DNA of 64,000 bases, taken from contig WNNJ02003050.1 in assembly GCA_012934845.2 (NCBI GenBank), forward strand, positions 99,845-163,844. Direction: 5' to 3'. The notes beneath the pieces were generated by a model. It searched no databases. It was not told the DNA's origin and was given only the letters and a program-made list of their open reading frames with translations. Every line of letters starts with the position of its first letter. The stretch's first letter is position 1. This document shows, one piece after another, positions 56,601-64,000 of the stretch. A program made the position numbers and the translations under genes. This DNA is from Pomphorhynchus laevis. Taxonomy: Eukaryota; Acanthocephala; Palaeacanthocephala; Echinorhynchida; Pomphorhynchidae.

Positions 56601-58745
56601 AACGCAGCGTCGCTTTTAAAATTATTTGAGGATATTCAGGTTCCAATTAACGATAAAGGGTTATCAGTATTAGGATCTCATATCGGTAATGAAACGTTCG
56701 TGAAAGATTTTGTTCACAAAACCACTAAATTAATGATCAACACCATCGCTCGTCTTACTGAAGTTGGACACACCGATCTTCAGATTGCATATGCAGTGTT
56801 AACCAGATCTATTCAGACCAAGTAGATTATCTCCAGAGATCTTGTATTTGCGATGCTGATTGGTTTGTTCCACTGGCTTCGTCGATCAGGTCAATGCTAA
56901 AATGTTTAATTGGATCGGATCCAGTTAGTGACGATATTTTATGGCGAATTTACAGTCTAAGTGTACTAAACGGTGGTATTGGTATCAAAGATACAAGTAC
57001 TTACTTAGACGGTAACTATGAAGTATCCCGTAGATTGTGTGAGCATTACATAGATGGTCTAACCGATGTTAACGTCAATCTTAGGCAATTAATCATTTAT
57101 AAAGAGATTCAAAAAAATCGAATATCTAAAGAACAGGACGAGCGATTTCGCCTAATGCAAACCCTTGATCTGGTCCTTAAAAGTTCCATCGAGCACGCAT
57201 AAGTAAAAGGATCATCCGCTTGGCTGACCGTATTTCCAACGCAAAATACACAAACGAGAATGATCAGCATTGCTTTTCGCGACTATATTTTAGCAAGGTA
57301 TGGTGCACTTCCAACAGATGCTCCAAGAACATGCCAGTGTGGTGAGGCAAACTCTATCTCCCATGCATTCTCGTGTATAGTTGGCGGATTGCCCTCAATG
57401 AGAGACGACGTAATTCGGGATTTCCTCGCAGAAAAGTTAACAGAGGTGTGTCACAACGTCCAAATTGAGCCTAATCTGAGTCCCATCAGTGAAAGTGTCA
57501 AATTTCGCAATCGCACTACTACAACAGATCCTGAAGCAAGATTAGATATTTCATGTTCAGGCCTTTTTTGAGACAGAACGGAGCGTATTCTCACAGATAT
57601 CTGCGTTTTTAATGCTCACGCTCCATCCAACTCCTCCAAGAGTCTCGATTCATGCTTTCGTTTTCACGAATCAAGAAAAAGAGGTAAATACCTAGAGCGC
57701 GTTACGGATATCGAACGAGCTTCATTCATTCCCGCCGTATTCTCAAGCCACGGTGAAGCTGGTAAGGAGTCCGGTATTTTTTTAAAGCGGTTGGCCGGTT
57801 GCATCTCTCAGAAACATCAAACATCGTACTCTGACGAATACTAAGGTTGAGAGGACATCTTGGTATTGTTTGAGCCAAAATGTCCTCACGCTGTATTCGA
57901 GGTGAGCGCTCAGCATTCACCGACCGTGTAATAGCGCCCTTTTTGCAAAACCCACTTAACTATCTTGACAATTTCAACATTGCTATATAATTAATTTCAA
58001 TACACAGGACCCATTTGCGGGTATCAATTTACTTGTAACTTATAAAAAATAATAATTATTATTAATAATAATTCATTTCAATACCTGTAAATTCATTAAT
58101 AATCAATCCACATTTACAAGCAGCTTGCTGCTATAAAAACGCCTTCAAGTCAAAATCAACGATCCTACAAGTAAAATCTTACCCCAGTCGTGATTAATAT
58201 TTTAAATATTTTGCTTTCAATTTATGTAATTCCTGTAACTTTTGCTACCAGCCCCAAGCCAAGAGGCTGTGATGGGCATTAATAAATAACTTCTCAGATT
58301 AATTATTATTAATAATTATTATTAATAATTAATATTTTATTAAAATAATTAATAATAAATAATTAAATTATTAGTTACGCAAATAATTTGTTCCATTAAC
58401 AAATATATGGCTTCCCCTATCCGTGTTCACAATAGGAAATGTAAGCGTCAAAACATTTAAGTTGATAACTTAAAAAGATAAAAAGAACTTGATATCAGAC
58501 TATAAGTTATGCAAAATATGCATAAAAATTAAATTAACGGTAAATCCATTTATTGTATACCTGAAAAAGACAGGCTGCTGGAAGAAGATTTTGAACATTT
58601 GATTCAGATATGTGAAGGTTTGAAGTGTAGCAATAGTCAATTAACGTTTGCATAGCGCTCTCGTCGATTTCGTGTATGCGAATATCCCTCTGTCTGCTTT
58701 CGCTCAGCTCCCTAGTAAACATTGCGTGGAAATAAGGACTATGCG
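38454..58745 (-). CDS. KLHL20: KLHL20 (diablo) orthologue, 3' nine exons
   Basis: BTB-BACK-Kelch substrate adaptor of the CUL3 RING ubiquitin ligase, cytosolic. Nine exons join in frame into 531 residues plus stop: 58745-58561, 51889-51740, 51618-51460, 51413-51200, 48941-48758, 45417-45274, 43922-43780, 42064-41856, 38663-38454. All introns are GT-AG, with phases 0,0,0,1,2,2,1,0. The parts are the end of the BTB domain ([12 protein letters not shown]), BACK ([28 protein letters not shown]) and six Kelch blades (GGWCTGD, GGHDG, GGQDG, GGSDG, GGRDH, GGFDG). The order and spacing match human KLHL20, and [10 protein letters not shown] and [16 protein letters not shown] are near identical. About 90 N-terminal residues are missing and should lie beyond 64,000. 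The large introns are full of repeats. Confidence 0.95.
38930..39390 (+). pseudogene. C-terminal fragment of the RLE-type LINE
   Basis: Plus-strand frame reads [64 protein letters not shown] and, after a frame change, [20 protein letters not shown] and RSPRSS. These match the last part of the elements at 55.9 and 60.1 kb ([36 protein letters not shown]). It lies in the last KLHL20 intron, antisense to the gene. Confidence 0.8.
39400..41591. other. KLHL20 intron DNA, AT-rich
   Basis: Only degenerate hairpin-repeat copies (about 40,063-40,400 and 40,550-40,720, with ggaaatatatcataagcatg and gttcctctgatgacctcc remnants) and short AT-rich tandem runs at 41,400-41,590. Confidence 0.5.
40063..40720 (+). 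repeat. Two degenerate hairpin-repeat copies
   Basis: The first keeps the core as gctgctagtcgggttgatga ... cgaaacattaaaatatgcgg, with the stem largely lost. The second (from about 40,550) keeps gttgctatgttgggtta and gaaacctaatagcg. Both are older than the copies at 34 and 44 kb. Confidence 0.55.
41592..41666 (+). repeat. 75-bp perfect direct repeat, left copy
   Basis: Starts atttaaaagatggatgttca and ends cgaaatgtgagatca. Identical to 42,092-42,166, exactly 500 bp away. Confidence 0.9.
41856..42064 (-). CDS. KLHL20: KLHL20 exon: Kelch blade 5
   Basis: [20 protein letters not shown] through [18 protein letters not shown] to MNTRRSG. Acceptor atttag, donor GGG|gtaaga. The exon sits inside a 500-bp interval bounded by a perfect 75-bp direct repeat. 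Confidence 0.95.
42092..42166 (+). repeat. 75-bp perfect direct repeat, right copy
   Basis: Identical to 41,592-41,666. The two copies bracket the KLHL20 blade 5 exon (41,856-42,064). Confidence 0.9.
42167..43779. other. KLHL20 intron DNA
   Basis: AT-rich, with no gene, RNA gene or clear repeat family recognised. Confidence 0.5.
43780..43922 (-). CDS. KLHL20: KLHL20 exon: Kelch blade 4
   Basis: [20 protein letters not shown] then [14 protein letters not shown]. Acceptor tctttgaag, donor ACAG|gtatac. The frame is too short and phased to appear as an ATG-started ORF; it was found by homology and splice sites. Confidence 0.93.
44084..44553 (+). repeat. Dispersed hairpin-repeat family, near full copy
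   Basis: Core at 44,230-44,340 with arms CTGCTATG and CATAGCAG, and TGGCC opposite GGCCG for the possible pseudoknot. The right terminus reads actcagttatctgatctgat. Confidence 0.75.
45274..45417 (-). CDS. KLHL20: KLHL20 exon: Kelch blade 3
   Basis: [20 protein letters not shown], then [16 protein letters not shown]. Acceptor tttttcag, donor AAAG|gtatat. This is the best-conserved blade. Confidence 0.95.
45690..46000 (+). repeat. Penelope-like tail remnant with foldback
   Basis: A short perfect hairpin atcctgacatcgtcaggat (about 45,693-45,712) is followed by inverted arms cttgtaattagctg ... aacacttataaatttt and their complement (45,714-45,790), then a hammerhead-like motif at 45,796-45,828. 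No coding part is seen. Confidence 0.55.
45796..45828 (+). ncRNA. Hammerhead-like motif, third stem II variant
   Basis: CTGACGA (45,796-45,802), stem TCCAC-AATTG-GTGGA, then A, GAAA and TATT. The stem II sequence differs completely from the motifs at 17,000 and 49,723 yet stays complementary. Confidence 0.55.
46330..47170 (-). repeat. Irregular tandem array in a hairpin-repeat copy
   Basis: Starts with the family terminus cagatcagcaaactgagtct (minus-strand copy), then repeats a block containing aattgactaataaat at 46,481, 46,700, 46,879 and 47,134 (spacings 219, 179 and 255 bp), with gattatataatagcagaga and tctacataatctt between. Confidence 0.6.
47345..47760 (-). repeat. Dispersed hairpin-repeat family, minus-strand copy
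   Basis: From the terminus agatcagctaactaaatcta to the flank aatacaaagtatattattta. The core arms ACTATGTT ... AACATAGCAG are retained, while the GGCC-type pairing is degraded. Confidence 0.7.
47761..48757. other. KLHL20 intron DNA
   Basis: AT-rich, with no recognisable feature beyond simple AT repeats. Confidence 0.5.
48758..48941 (-). CDS. KLHL20: KLHL20 exon: Kelch blade 1 and part of blade 2
   Basis: [19 protein letters not shown] to [16 protein letters not shown]. Acceptor attttag, donor AAAG|gtaaga. Confidence 0.95.
49290..49985 (+). repeat. Two copies of a GC-richer 50-bp repeat
   Basis: A block built on cagggccatc, then aggagcgtctaccgcagttt and gtgaaccgttggtg, occurs at 49,290-49,335 and 49,930-49,982 with a few differences. 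A further acgatattaccatttc element follows the second copy and recurs at 50,128. No family is recognised. Confidence 0.6.
49600..49800. repeat. Inverted hammerhead-like pair with shared flanks
   Basis: Minus-strand motif 49,690-49,659 (CTGAGGA, GCTAAC-AGA-GATTAGC, GAAATAT) and plus-strand motif 49,723-49,755 (CTGAAGA, GCTAAC-AGACG-GTTAGC, GAAATATC), with a third partial motif between them. The flanks (gatccattattgataaaga on the left, tccagatcatataattcc on the right) are the same as at 19,441-19,610. Confidence 0.65.
50263..50312 (+). ncRNA. Degenerate hammerhead-like motif
   Basis: CTGAAGATGCTAA at the start and GGTTAGAGAAATATC at the end with an expanded interior, followed by the same cagctacaataattcttta flank as the other copies. 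Confidence 0.45.
50350..51199. other. KLHL20 intron DNA
   Basis: AT-rich, nothing recognisable. Confidence 0.5.
51200..51413 (-). CDS. KLHL20: KLHL20 exon: end of BACK and linker to Kelch
   Basis: Begins [19 protein letters not shown] after acceptor tttag and ends HVIFV plus one base (donor GTAG|gttagt). Joining across the 46-bp intron restores FLSE-LLQYVRL, matching KLHL20 LPQVLQHVRL without a gap. Confidence 0.94.
51460..51618 (-). CDS. KLHL20: KLHL20 exon: BACK domain middle
   Basis: Reads [19 protein letters not shown] to RSSFLSE. Acceptor gataaag before GTA, donor GAA|gtactt. The upstream intron is 121 bp. If the downstream donor is ignored the frame runs on through 16 codons of intron ([10 protein letters not shown]...). 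Confidence 0.93.
51740..51889 (-). CDS. KLHL20: KLHL20 exon: start of BACK domain
   Basis: Exactly 50 codons, [20 protein letters not shown] to DNFNQ, phase 0 at both ends. Acceptor ttttag, donor CAG|gtataa. The preceding intron is 6.7 kb and holds the LINE fragment at 55.9-58.1 kb. Confidence 0.95.
52048..52095 (+). mobile_element. Severely 5'-truncated CR1-like LINE tail
   Basis: ggcttgtaagcacacagtct, gtgtgcatttgccacatt and an A-run: the last 45 bp of the element at 27,800-31,915 with the palindrome GCACACAG-T-CTGTGTGC, in the opposite orientation to that copy. Confidence 0.8.
52097..52570 (+). repeat. Direct repeats of about 110 bp around a GC-richer spacer
   Basis: 52,110-52,217 and 52,460-52,568 both read agcaattacaagtaattagt, attgtgacattacg(t/c)aatat, aaaaaatgtgaattaa and tctctataaacgt, with very few differences. 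The 240-bp spacer is less AT-rich (tttctcccctttcaatccag, tgatgacgccctgatatcaa) and unidentified. Confidence 0.75.
52571..55237. other. KLHL20 intron DNA with small hairpins
   Basis: No gene is seen. Hairpins occur at 53,521-53,606 (aataagtaaatctct and inverse, repeated) and 54,197-54,235 (ttttcgagatgtcct, loop gtaa, near-perfect inverse). The rest is AT-rich, including repeated aaatttaataaa strings at 54,600-54,900. Confidence 0.5.
55238..55685 (+). repeat. Tandem duplication of about 140 bp, 300 bp apart
   Basis: 55,240-55,372 and 55,545-55,683 share ttcagtaatagcatttttgg, atagcacgaataatttta, ttagatcctt and cagtaatgttcagaaatcga, with a small insertion in the second copy. Each ends in a hairpin cttgtctagtacaag. 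It lies directly 5' of the LINE fragment that starts near 55,880. Confidence 0.75.
55880..58060 (+). mobile_element. RLE-type LINE, 5'-truncated copy
   Basis: Same family as 60,129-63,960, in the first KLHL20 intron found and antisense to the gene. [55 protein letters not shown] and [11 protein letters not shown] (about 56,468). C-terminal endonuclease: [36 protein letters not shown] and [13 protein letters not shown]. End block: [20 protein letters not shown] and CIRGERSAF. Several frame changes and stops. The 3' UTR motif acccatttgcggg (about 58,008) is shared with the other copy. Confidence 0.85.
58561..58745 (-). CDS. KLHL20: KLHL20 exon: end of BTB domain
   Basis: Acceptor tttag before CGCATAGTCC, donor CAG|gtatac. 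It reads [18 protein letters not shown] and ends LLPAACLFQ. It needs a G from the preceding exon to complete an Ala codon. This is the 5'-most exon found in the window. Confidence 0.93.
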
Positions 58746-60128
58746 CTAAACAGGGAACATAATTTAAGAATAAAAAATAATGCAAAAAACAAGAATAAAT
58801 TTGAAAGATAAAAATATTTATCACATTATAGTTAATGAATTCTTTAGTCTACATTTCGCTGAGTTCGCAAAATCGCTTTTCAAGTGGTCGTTTTTACTCT
58901 CTAATGTAATTTAAAATCTCGTTTGAGTTGTCAAGTGATCACAACTAAGGCAATAATCTGTGATGTCTAGATGGCGCATCATGCTATTTATGACTTATAA
59001 ACATTACATCGAACTGAAAAATATTATAAACTGCCTATCTCCTATAATAATTAAAATTCCTATTAATTGAAATAACTAGTTAAACTAATTAACTAGTTAA
59101 TTAAACAAGTCATGAAGGAAGGATTATGTAGTTGGTTTTCAATGTGAAAGCCACTTTATGTGACCTAGTAAGCAAACAACACCATTTTTTATGAACTACT
59201 CATTTCGTAAGAAATCCTGGACAGTGTTTACTCTGTGCACTATTATATAATAATAACTTCCAGATAGTTAAGCTTAACTATCTAAAATAACAATTAACAT
59301 TACAATTTGAAAAAGAAACTTAGAAAAACATTAATTGATTATTATATTATATAATATATAATATAATAATATAATATTATAATATATTTAATATATAATA
59401 TATATCATATATTATTATACAATTATTATAGTAATAATTATTAATTATCAATGCATGTCTACCACAATAAAATTTGTTGCTGGGGACTGAATATTCATGA
59501 AATGCATATAAATCATATAAATCACATAAATCATATAAATCTGATTTATTCCTTCATTTCTTATAAATAGAATTCTAGAGTACGCCAGCTATGATACAGA
59601 CAAATTGGACGAAGCCAAATTATATCAAGAGAAGATTTATATTAAGATTATCAATTCATGGCTACCACAATAAAATTTGTTGTTGAGGATTTAATATTCA
59701 TGAAATTTCAACTAATTGCGTATGTAAATATTGCAAGTGTTTATGCAATAGCCTTATGCATGCATTAAGTTGTTATTATTTGTCAGCAAAAGGATTGATG
59801 TTTCTAGATGCTTTACAAGTTTGAAAAGTTATGTATCTTTTTTCTTTTGCTCGTTCTTTTTTAACGTTCTTTATTTTCGGATTAATTTGATACTTATGGC
59901 TTGGATTTATTATTCCCAAGAACCTTAAGTGCTAAACATGTTTTTATATTCTTCTTATAGAATTTTTAATGTTGAATGTATTTCTGCCAACACCGTAAGG
60001 TGCCAGTGCATACTTGTTAACTGGAAAAAATCTCAGATAATTATTAATTATTATAATTATCAATTAATAATTGTCATGATTTTAAATTGTCCTGATTATA
60101 TTAAGTTCTTACACTAATTACAATCTAA
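58746..60128. other. KLHL20 intron or 5' flank; no exon found
   Basis: The missing N-terminal BTB exon was looked for on the minus strand and not seen. A block reading ctaccacaataaaatttgtt occurs twice (59,444-59,510 and 59,647-59,720). Otherwise AT-rich. Confidence 0.45.
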
Positions 60129-61292
60129 AATACATACAATCATAACAAGCAAGAATTAGCAATCATACAAGCAATCACTACAAGCAATCACACAAGCAAT
60201 CAAACAAGCAATCACAACAAGCAATCACAACAAGCAATCACAACAAGCAATCACAACAAGCAATCACAACAAGCAATCACAACAAGCAATCACAACAAGC
60301 AATCACAACAAGCAATCACAACAAGCAATCACAACAAGCAATCACAACAAGCAATCACAACAAGCAATCACAACAAGCAATCACAACAAGCAATCACAAC
60401 AAGCAATCACAACAAGCAATCACAACAAGCAATCACAACAAGCAATCACAACAAGCAATCACAACAAGCAATCACAACAAGCAATCACAACAAGCAATCA
60501 CAACAAGCAATCACAACAAGCAATCACAACAAGCAATCACAACAAGCAATCACAACAAGCAATCACAACAAGCAATCACAACAAGCAATCACAACAAGCA
60601 ATCACAACAAGCAATCACAACAAGCAATCACAACAAGCAATCACAACAAGCAATCACAACAAGCAATCACAACAAGCAATCACAACAAGCAATCACAACA
60701 AGCAATCACAACAAGCAATCACAACAAGCAATCACAACAAGCAATCACAACAAGCAATCACAACAAGCAATCACAACAAGCAATCACAACAAGCAATCAC
60801 AACAAGCAATCACAACAAGCAATCACAACAAGCAATCACAACAAGCAATCACAACAAGCAATCACAAATGACGAGGGAAAGCCGAGCAAAGATATTTGCT
60901 GCTGTACATGCAATAGTCACGCGGCACGGTGCAAAGTATGTGTTTGCGCTCGCTCCAAGAAGAGTTGTAACAATTGCCGTGCCAGTAAATGTCAGAATAA
61001 ATCTGCAGTAATCGCTGATGTATTGGGTGGAACCAATTTAACTGGACCATCGCAAACTTCGGAATCCCCGACTCACTGGTCTCGGGCGAAGTCAGTTGGC
61101 TTACCTACAAATAATCACGTTCCTTGCCTCAATGTTTGTGCCGAGGACTCGATAAAAGTGATGTACCTGCAAGTCATCAAATGGCGTCCAATTTGTTTCG
61201 CCTACCACGATGCAACGAGAGTAGGAAATTTCTTAACGAGCTGGCTTCCTTGTTCGAACTTGCGACAACGGATGATGATGGTTCTATGCTGA
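60129..61292 (+). CDS. LINE N-terminal frame: 13-bp array fused to a nine-Cys cluster
   Basis: The frame is open from after a stop at 60,126 through the whole 13-bp array, into DEGKPSKDI and the Cys cluster at 60,897-60,998 (CCCTCN, CKVCVCARSKKSC, NNCRASKCQN), then on to 61,292. There is no ATG before or within the cluster, so the start is unknown: an upstream exon, a non-ATG start or decay. The sense continues in another frame at 61,124-61,396 (SNLFRLPRCNESRKFLNELA), so a frame change lies near 61,150-61,200. Confidence 0.55.
   Translation, partial: NTYNHNKQELAIIQAITTSNHTSNQTSNHNKQSQQAITTSNHNKQSQQAITTSNHNKQSQQAITTSNHNKQSQQAITTSNHNKQSQQAITTSNHNKQSQQAITTSNHNKQSQQAITTSNHNKQSQQAITTSNHNKQSQQAITTSNHNKQSQQAITTSNHNKQSQQAITTSNHNKQSQQAITTSNHNKQSQQAITTSNHNKQSQQAITTSNHNKQSQQAITTSNHNKQSQQAITTSNHNKQSQQAITNDEGKPSKDICCCTCNSHAARCKVCVCARSKKSCNNCRASKCQNKSAVIADVLGGTNLTGPSQTSESPTHWSRAKSVGLPTNNHVPCLNVCAEDSIKVMYLQVIKWRPICFAYHDATRVGNFLTSWLPCSNLRQRMMMVLC
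60143..60866 (+). repeat. 13-bp tandem array, about 55 copies
   Basis: Unit caagcaatcacaa, almost perfect from about 60,204 on and with variant units before. Because 13 is not a multiple of 3, all three plus-strand frames read the same 13-residue cycle (QAITTSNHNKQSQ), and none has a stop. The array runs directly into the first codons before the LINE Cys cluster. Confidence 0.95.
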
Positions 61293-61406
61293 TGAGAGCA
61301 GCGATTCTGTGCCAAAGCTGCCTTCAGAAGGTTGGTGCGAACAAAACCAGTTCGAATAGAAGGATTCTGTCGCGCCGGTTAGCTTTATGGGATTAACTAT
61401 TACGAT

Positions 61407-62520
61407 TTGGTACAAGAAGGTATGTGCATACAAAATCATATTGATCGGTTACGGCATCAAAGAAAAAATGACTCTGCCTGGCACAACTTGTGTCTAGGAC
61501 TATTTCAATCTGGTAAGGTAAGTGCAGCATTGAAAGTCATAGAAGATCATTACGATGCTATTTTTTTGCACTCTTCCACAATAATCGATGGTATCTCGGT
61601 CAAACAGATTCTAGAATTGAAACATCCTCCGGGCTCTGAAATTGATGAGTCAATAATACTTGACAGAGAATTATACGGCAGTGTAGAGTTTCATCACTCT
61701 CTCTTTGAGCAGATTGACGGAAGGCTCATCCATTCTTGTGCAGAACGGACTCGTGGAGCGGCCGGGCCGTCTGGGGTAGATGCTTCTGGATGGCAAGTAT
61801 TTTTGAGCGGCTTTGATAGAGATTCATTTCGTCTTGCTACGGCCCTCGCTTCCCTGTCAAAAGACTAGCGTGTGTTCCAGCTTCAGAGAGGCACCACAAG
61901 TGCTTTAGTAGCGAGCAGGTTGATTGTCCTCGGTAAAAATCCGGGAGTCAGACCGATCGGTATTGGAGAGGTGTATCGGAGGATCATAGCGAAGGCAGTT
62001 TTGACGGTAATATCGCCCCAGATTAAGTCAGTCGCCGGAAACACACAATTATGTGCAGGACAACAAGCAGGAATGGAATACATTGTTCGGACAGCAAGAG
62101 AAGCCTTACGTAGTGGGTTGGGAAAGTGCATCTTGACCATTGACGCGATAAACGTGTTCAATGTCATAAACCGCATGCTCAGTTTGCACAACATGGAAAA
62201 AATTTGTCCTGGTCTGTCAACTATTCTGAGGAATTGTTATGAGGAAAATCCAATACTATGTTTGGATAATGAGATAATGTCTTCAAGAGAGGGTTTTACC
62301 CAAGGCGACCCCCACTCTATGGTGTCGTTTGCGGCATCCACCATTCCGTTGATTGATTCGATGAAGGGACTACACCCCATGTACAGCAACTATGGTATGC
62401 AGACGATGTTACGTGCGAGGGAACGCCAGAAGATCTGTTAAAATTCTTCGAATCCATGAAAAGTATTGGACAGTTGTACGAGTTTCACGTAAACACGACG
62501 AAATGTAAAGTTTAAGCGGG
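61407..62520 (+). pseudogene. LINE reverse transcriptase region
   Basis: 61,407-61,868 gives a thumb-proximal N-terminal block ending ASGWQVFLSGF. 61,872-62,441 gives [47 protein letters not shown] and [13 protein letters not shown]. In the next frame the active site QLWYADDVTCEGTPEDLLKF (about 62,390) follows, then NTTKCKV and a stop near 62,515. The catalytic Asp in TIDAINVF and the YADD pair are present. At least two frame changes or stops break it. Confidence 0.85.
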
Positions 62521-62644
62521 CCTGGCCGAGATAGAAAAGTGCCAGCCTTTCGAATCGCACGGTATCCCGATTCACACTGACGGACTAATTATACTCGGGT
62601 GCCCAATCGGTTTTCAAGCATATGAGGAGGAACAGATTCAGCTA

Positions 62645-63691
62645 ATGATTCAAAAATTGATAGCTCTGATTGAGCGGTTGAGCGAGGTAGCTGCAATGTC
62701 TATGCAAGTGTCTTACTGGTTGCTTACGAATTGCGTACAGCATAAATGGAGACGTATACAACGGGCATGCCCGTGTGATCCCAAATGGCTTGCCATTCTT
62801 GAGAGAGCAATAAGAAAGAACATGGTTGATAAGTTAATCGTCGAGCAACCGTCCGATCTTATGTATAGAATTCTAAGTCTCTCATTGCGGTTTGGAGGTT
62901 TGGGAATTGCGAACCCCTGTGTAAACTCGGTAAAAGAGTGGCAATACTATGCTATAATGTACCAGGCTCTTGATTCGTCTAAGGATTCGGACTCGCTTGC
63001 GACTCGTTTGCAGACTGCGTCGGAGAAAATAAGGCGTATGAGACAGCTCGACCTGAAGGAAGTCTTTCAAGCAATTTCTGAAGAATGCGATCCTGACAGA
63101 AAGATTGCGCTTGAACACGCTACGGTGAAGGATGCTTCAAGTTGGCTCAACATTCTACCGTCTGACTATCACGATTTTCGCCTGAATAACAGAGAATTTT
63201 GCGACGGCATTGCGACAAGATATAACACAGCATTATTGCAAGCGCCTGAGAAATGTAAATGTGGCGACTTGAACTCTGTTCAGCACACTCTATCATGCAA
63301 GAAGAGTGGTAAAACGATTATCCAACACAATGTGGTGAGAGACACAGTTGCACGAATTCTAGCTGATGTAACTACGAAGCCAGAAATTGAGCCTACGCTG
63401 ACACCGGTGAACTCAAACATTGTATTTTCGTGTCAGGCTACATCGAAGGATATGAACGCGAGATTAGACATAAGTTGGCACGGTCTTTTCGGCATACAGA
63501 CTGAGCGGTCCTTGATGGACGTATCGATATTCAACCCATTTGCAAGGTCGTATGCGCTGAGGTCCGTTGATGCTGCGTTTGGATACCATGCACTGAGGAA
63601 GATCTCAAAGTACTCGGAACGAGTAACAAAGATTGAACGAGCAATATTTCTGCCTGGTCATTATGTCAGCATTAGGAGCGCTCGGAGCTGA
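62645..63691 (+). pseudogene. LINE C-terminal region with restriction-like endonuclease
   Basis: 348 open codons continuing the polyprotein. RFGGLGIANP is the usual post-RT motif. The endonuclease comprises a zinc cluster CKCGDLNSVQHTLSC (C-X-C-X7-H-X4-C), then HNVVRDTVARIL, an EPTL strand and ARLDISWHGLF followed 17 residues later by MDVSIFNPFA, fitting the D...DV core of R2-type endonucleases. It ends near YSERVTKIERAIFLP, with the last block in the next frame (63,633-63,830: SALGALGADASKVIKRAAKI). Confidence 0.85.
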
Positions 63692-64000
63692 TGCAAGCAA
63701 AGTAATTAAAAGGGCGGCGAAGATAGCTTCTAGGAGCAACAACCAGGCATATTCTGAGTGCGTTGCGCAGTTCAGAAAATGTATTGGAATCAGACTTGTA
63801 CGAGCAAATTCGTGGTGCTTTGGAAACTGAACTAATGAACGAATTTCTCAGGCGGTAGATCCGAGGGTTTAATGACTTTGAATTCAAGCATTTGTATTTT
63901 GGGCCCATCTGCGGGAACCCCGATTCTGTTATCTTCTCTCAAGAAATAAAAATTATAAAAATTATAAAAAAATATTAATTATTAATAATTATTAATTATA

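Larger units (their letters stand above)
60129..63960 (+). mobile_element. RLE-type LINE, fullest copy
   Basis: Plus-strand non-LTR retrotransposon with a single long polyprotein layout: N-terminal Cys cluster, RT and C-terminal restriction-like endonuclease. Several frame changes show the copy is not intact. The 3' end carries gggcccatctgcggga (63,900-63,915), related to the motif of the copy at 58,008, then AT-rich tail repeats. The start is put at the open frame through the 13-bp array, but the array may be a flanking satellite. The clade is in the R2/NeSL/Hero/Utopia range by architecture; I do not assign a name. Confidence 0.85.

Noticed and set aside
58746-60128. Search for the missing first BTB exon of KLHL20
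   Set aside because: No minus-strand frame resembling the RKHRELCDVVL region with splice sites was found; it is presumably outside the window.
1-64000. tRNA, rRNA, snRNA genes and CRISPR arrays
   Set aside because: No A/B-box pair, no rRNA or snRNA core and no spacer-repeat arrangement were recognised. The 13-bp array has no spacers and is an ordinary minisatellite in form.

Overview
The window is strongly AT-rich animal DNA. Coding sequence is split by GT-AG introns, intergenic DNA is dominated by transposable elements, and nothing is operon-like. The clearest host gene is an orthologue of KLHL20 (Drosophila diablo), a BTB-BACK-Kelch adaptor of the CUL3 ubiquitin ligase. It lies on the minus strand between 58,745 and 38,454 as nine exons that join in frame; the first BTB exon(s) must lie beyond the right edge. 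The protein is moderately diverged and the introns range from 46 bp to 6.7 kb. I read this as an invertebrate but cannot fix the phylum. Other possible host genes are the last exon of an unrecognised plus-strand gene (2,222-2,716), a 55-residue Tyr-rich minus-strand ORF with a TATA box (26,944-27,111), and an intact 337-codon plus-strand ORF with an SGNH-hydrolase-like C-terminal half (36,268-37,281).

Layout. 1-6.5 kb: terminal exon of the unknown gene, then AT-rich DNA. 6.5-11.6 kb: a minus-strand LINE with gag-like ORF1 and endonuclease/RT ORF2, plus a fragment of the same family. 13.8-15.5 kb: a Tc1/mariner-type transposon with 285-bp terminal inverted repeats, abutting a 5'-truncated Penelope-like element (15.5-17.1 kb). 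18-19.6 kb: repeats. 21.5-25.4 kb: a second, plus-strand copy of the first LINE. 27.8-31.9 kb: a CR1-like LINE. 32-35.8 kb: repeat cluster and a scrambled LINE piece. 36.3-38.1 kb: the SGNH-like ORF and a 37-bp minisatellite. 38.4-58.7 kb: KLHL20, whose introns carry many repeats and two fragments of a third LINE class. 60.1-63.96 kb: the fullest copy of that third LINE, preceded by about 55 copies of a 13-bp repeat.

The third LINE class has an RT followed by a CCHC cluster and a D...DV endonuclease core, like the restriction-like endonuclease (RLE) LINEs. All three copies lie on the plus strand. Its N-terminus carries a Cys cluster that aligns almost column by column with the N-terminus of ORF1 in the CR1-like LINE, although their RTs and endonucleases are unrelated. 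A second theme is RNA structure. Hammerhead-ribozyme-like motifs recur in Penelope-type tails with at least three different, individually complementary stem II sequences; two occur in head-to-head inverted pairs. A dispersed repeat of about 470-570 bp carries a conserved hairpin whose arms co-vary between copies, with a possible pseudoknot.

The most interesting points are the shared Cys cluster, the stop-free 13-bp array fused in frame to it, the hammerhead motifs, the co-varying hairpin repeat, an in-frame TAG shared by two copies of the first LINE at a conserved Trp position, and the 46-bp intron in KLHL20. All calls come from reading the sequence; no alignment or database search was run.
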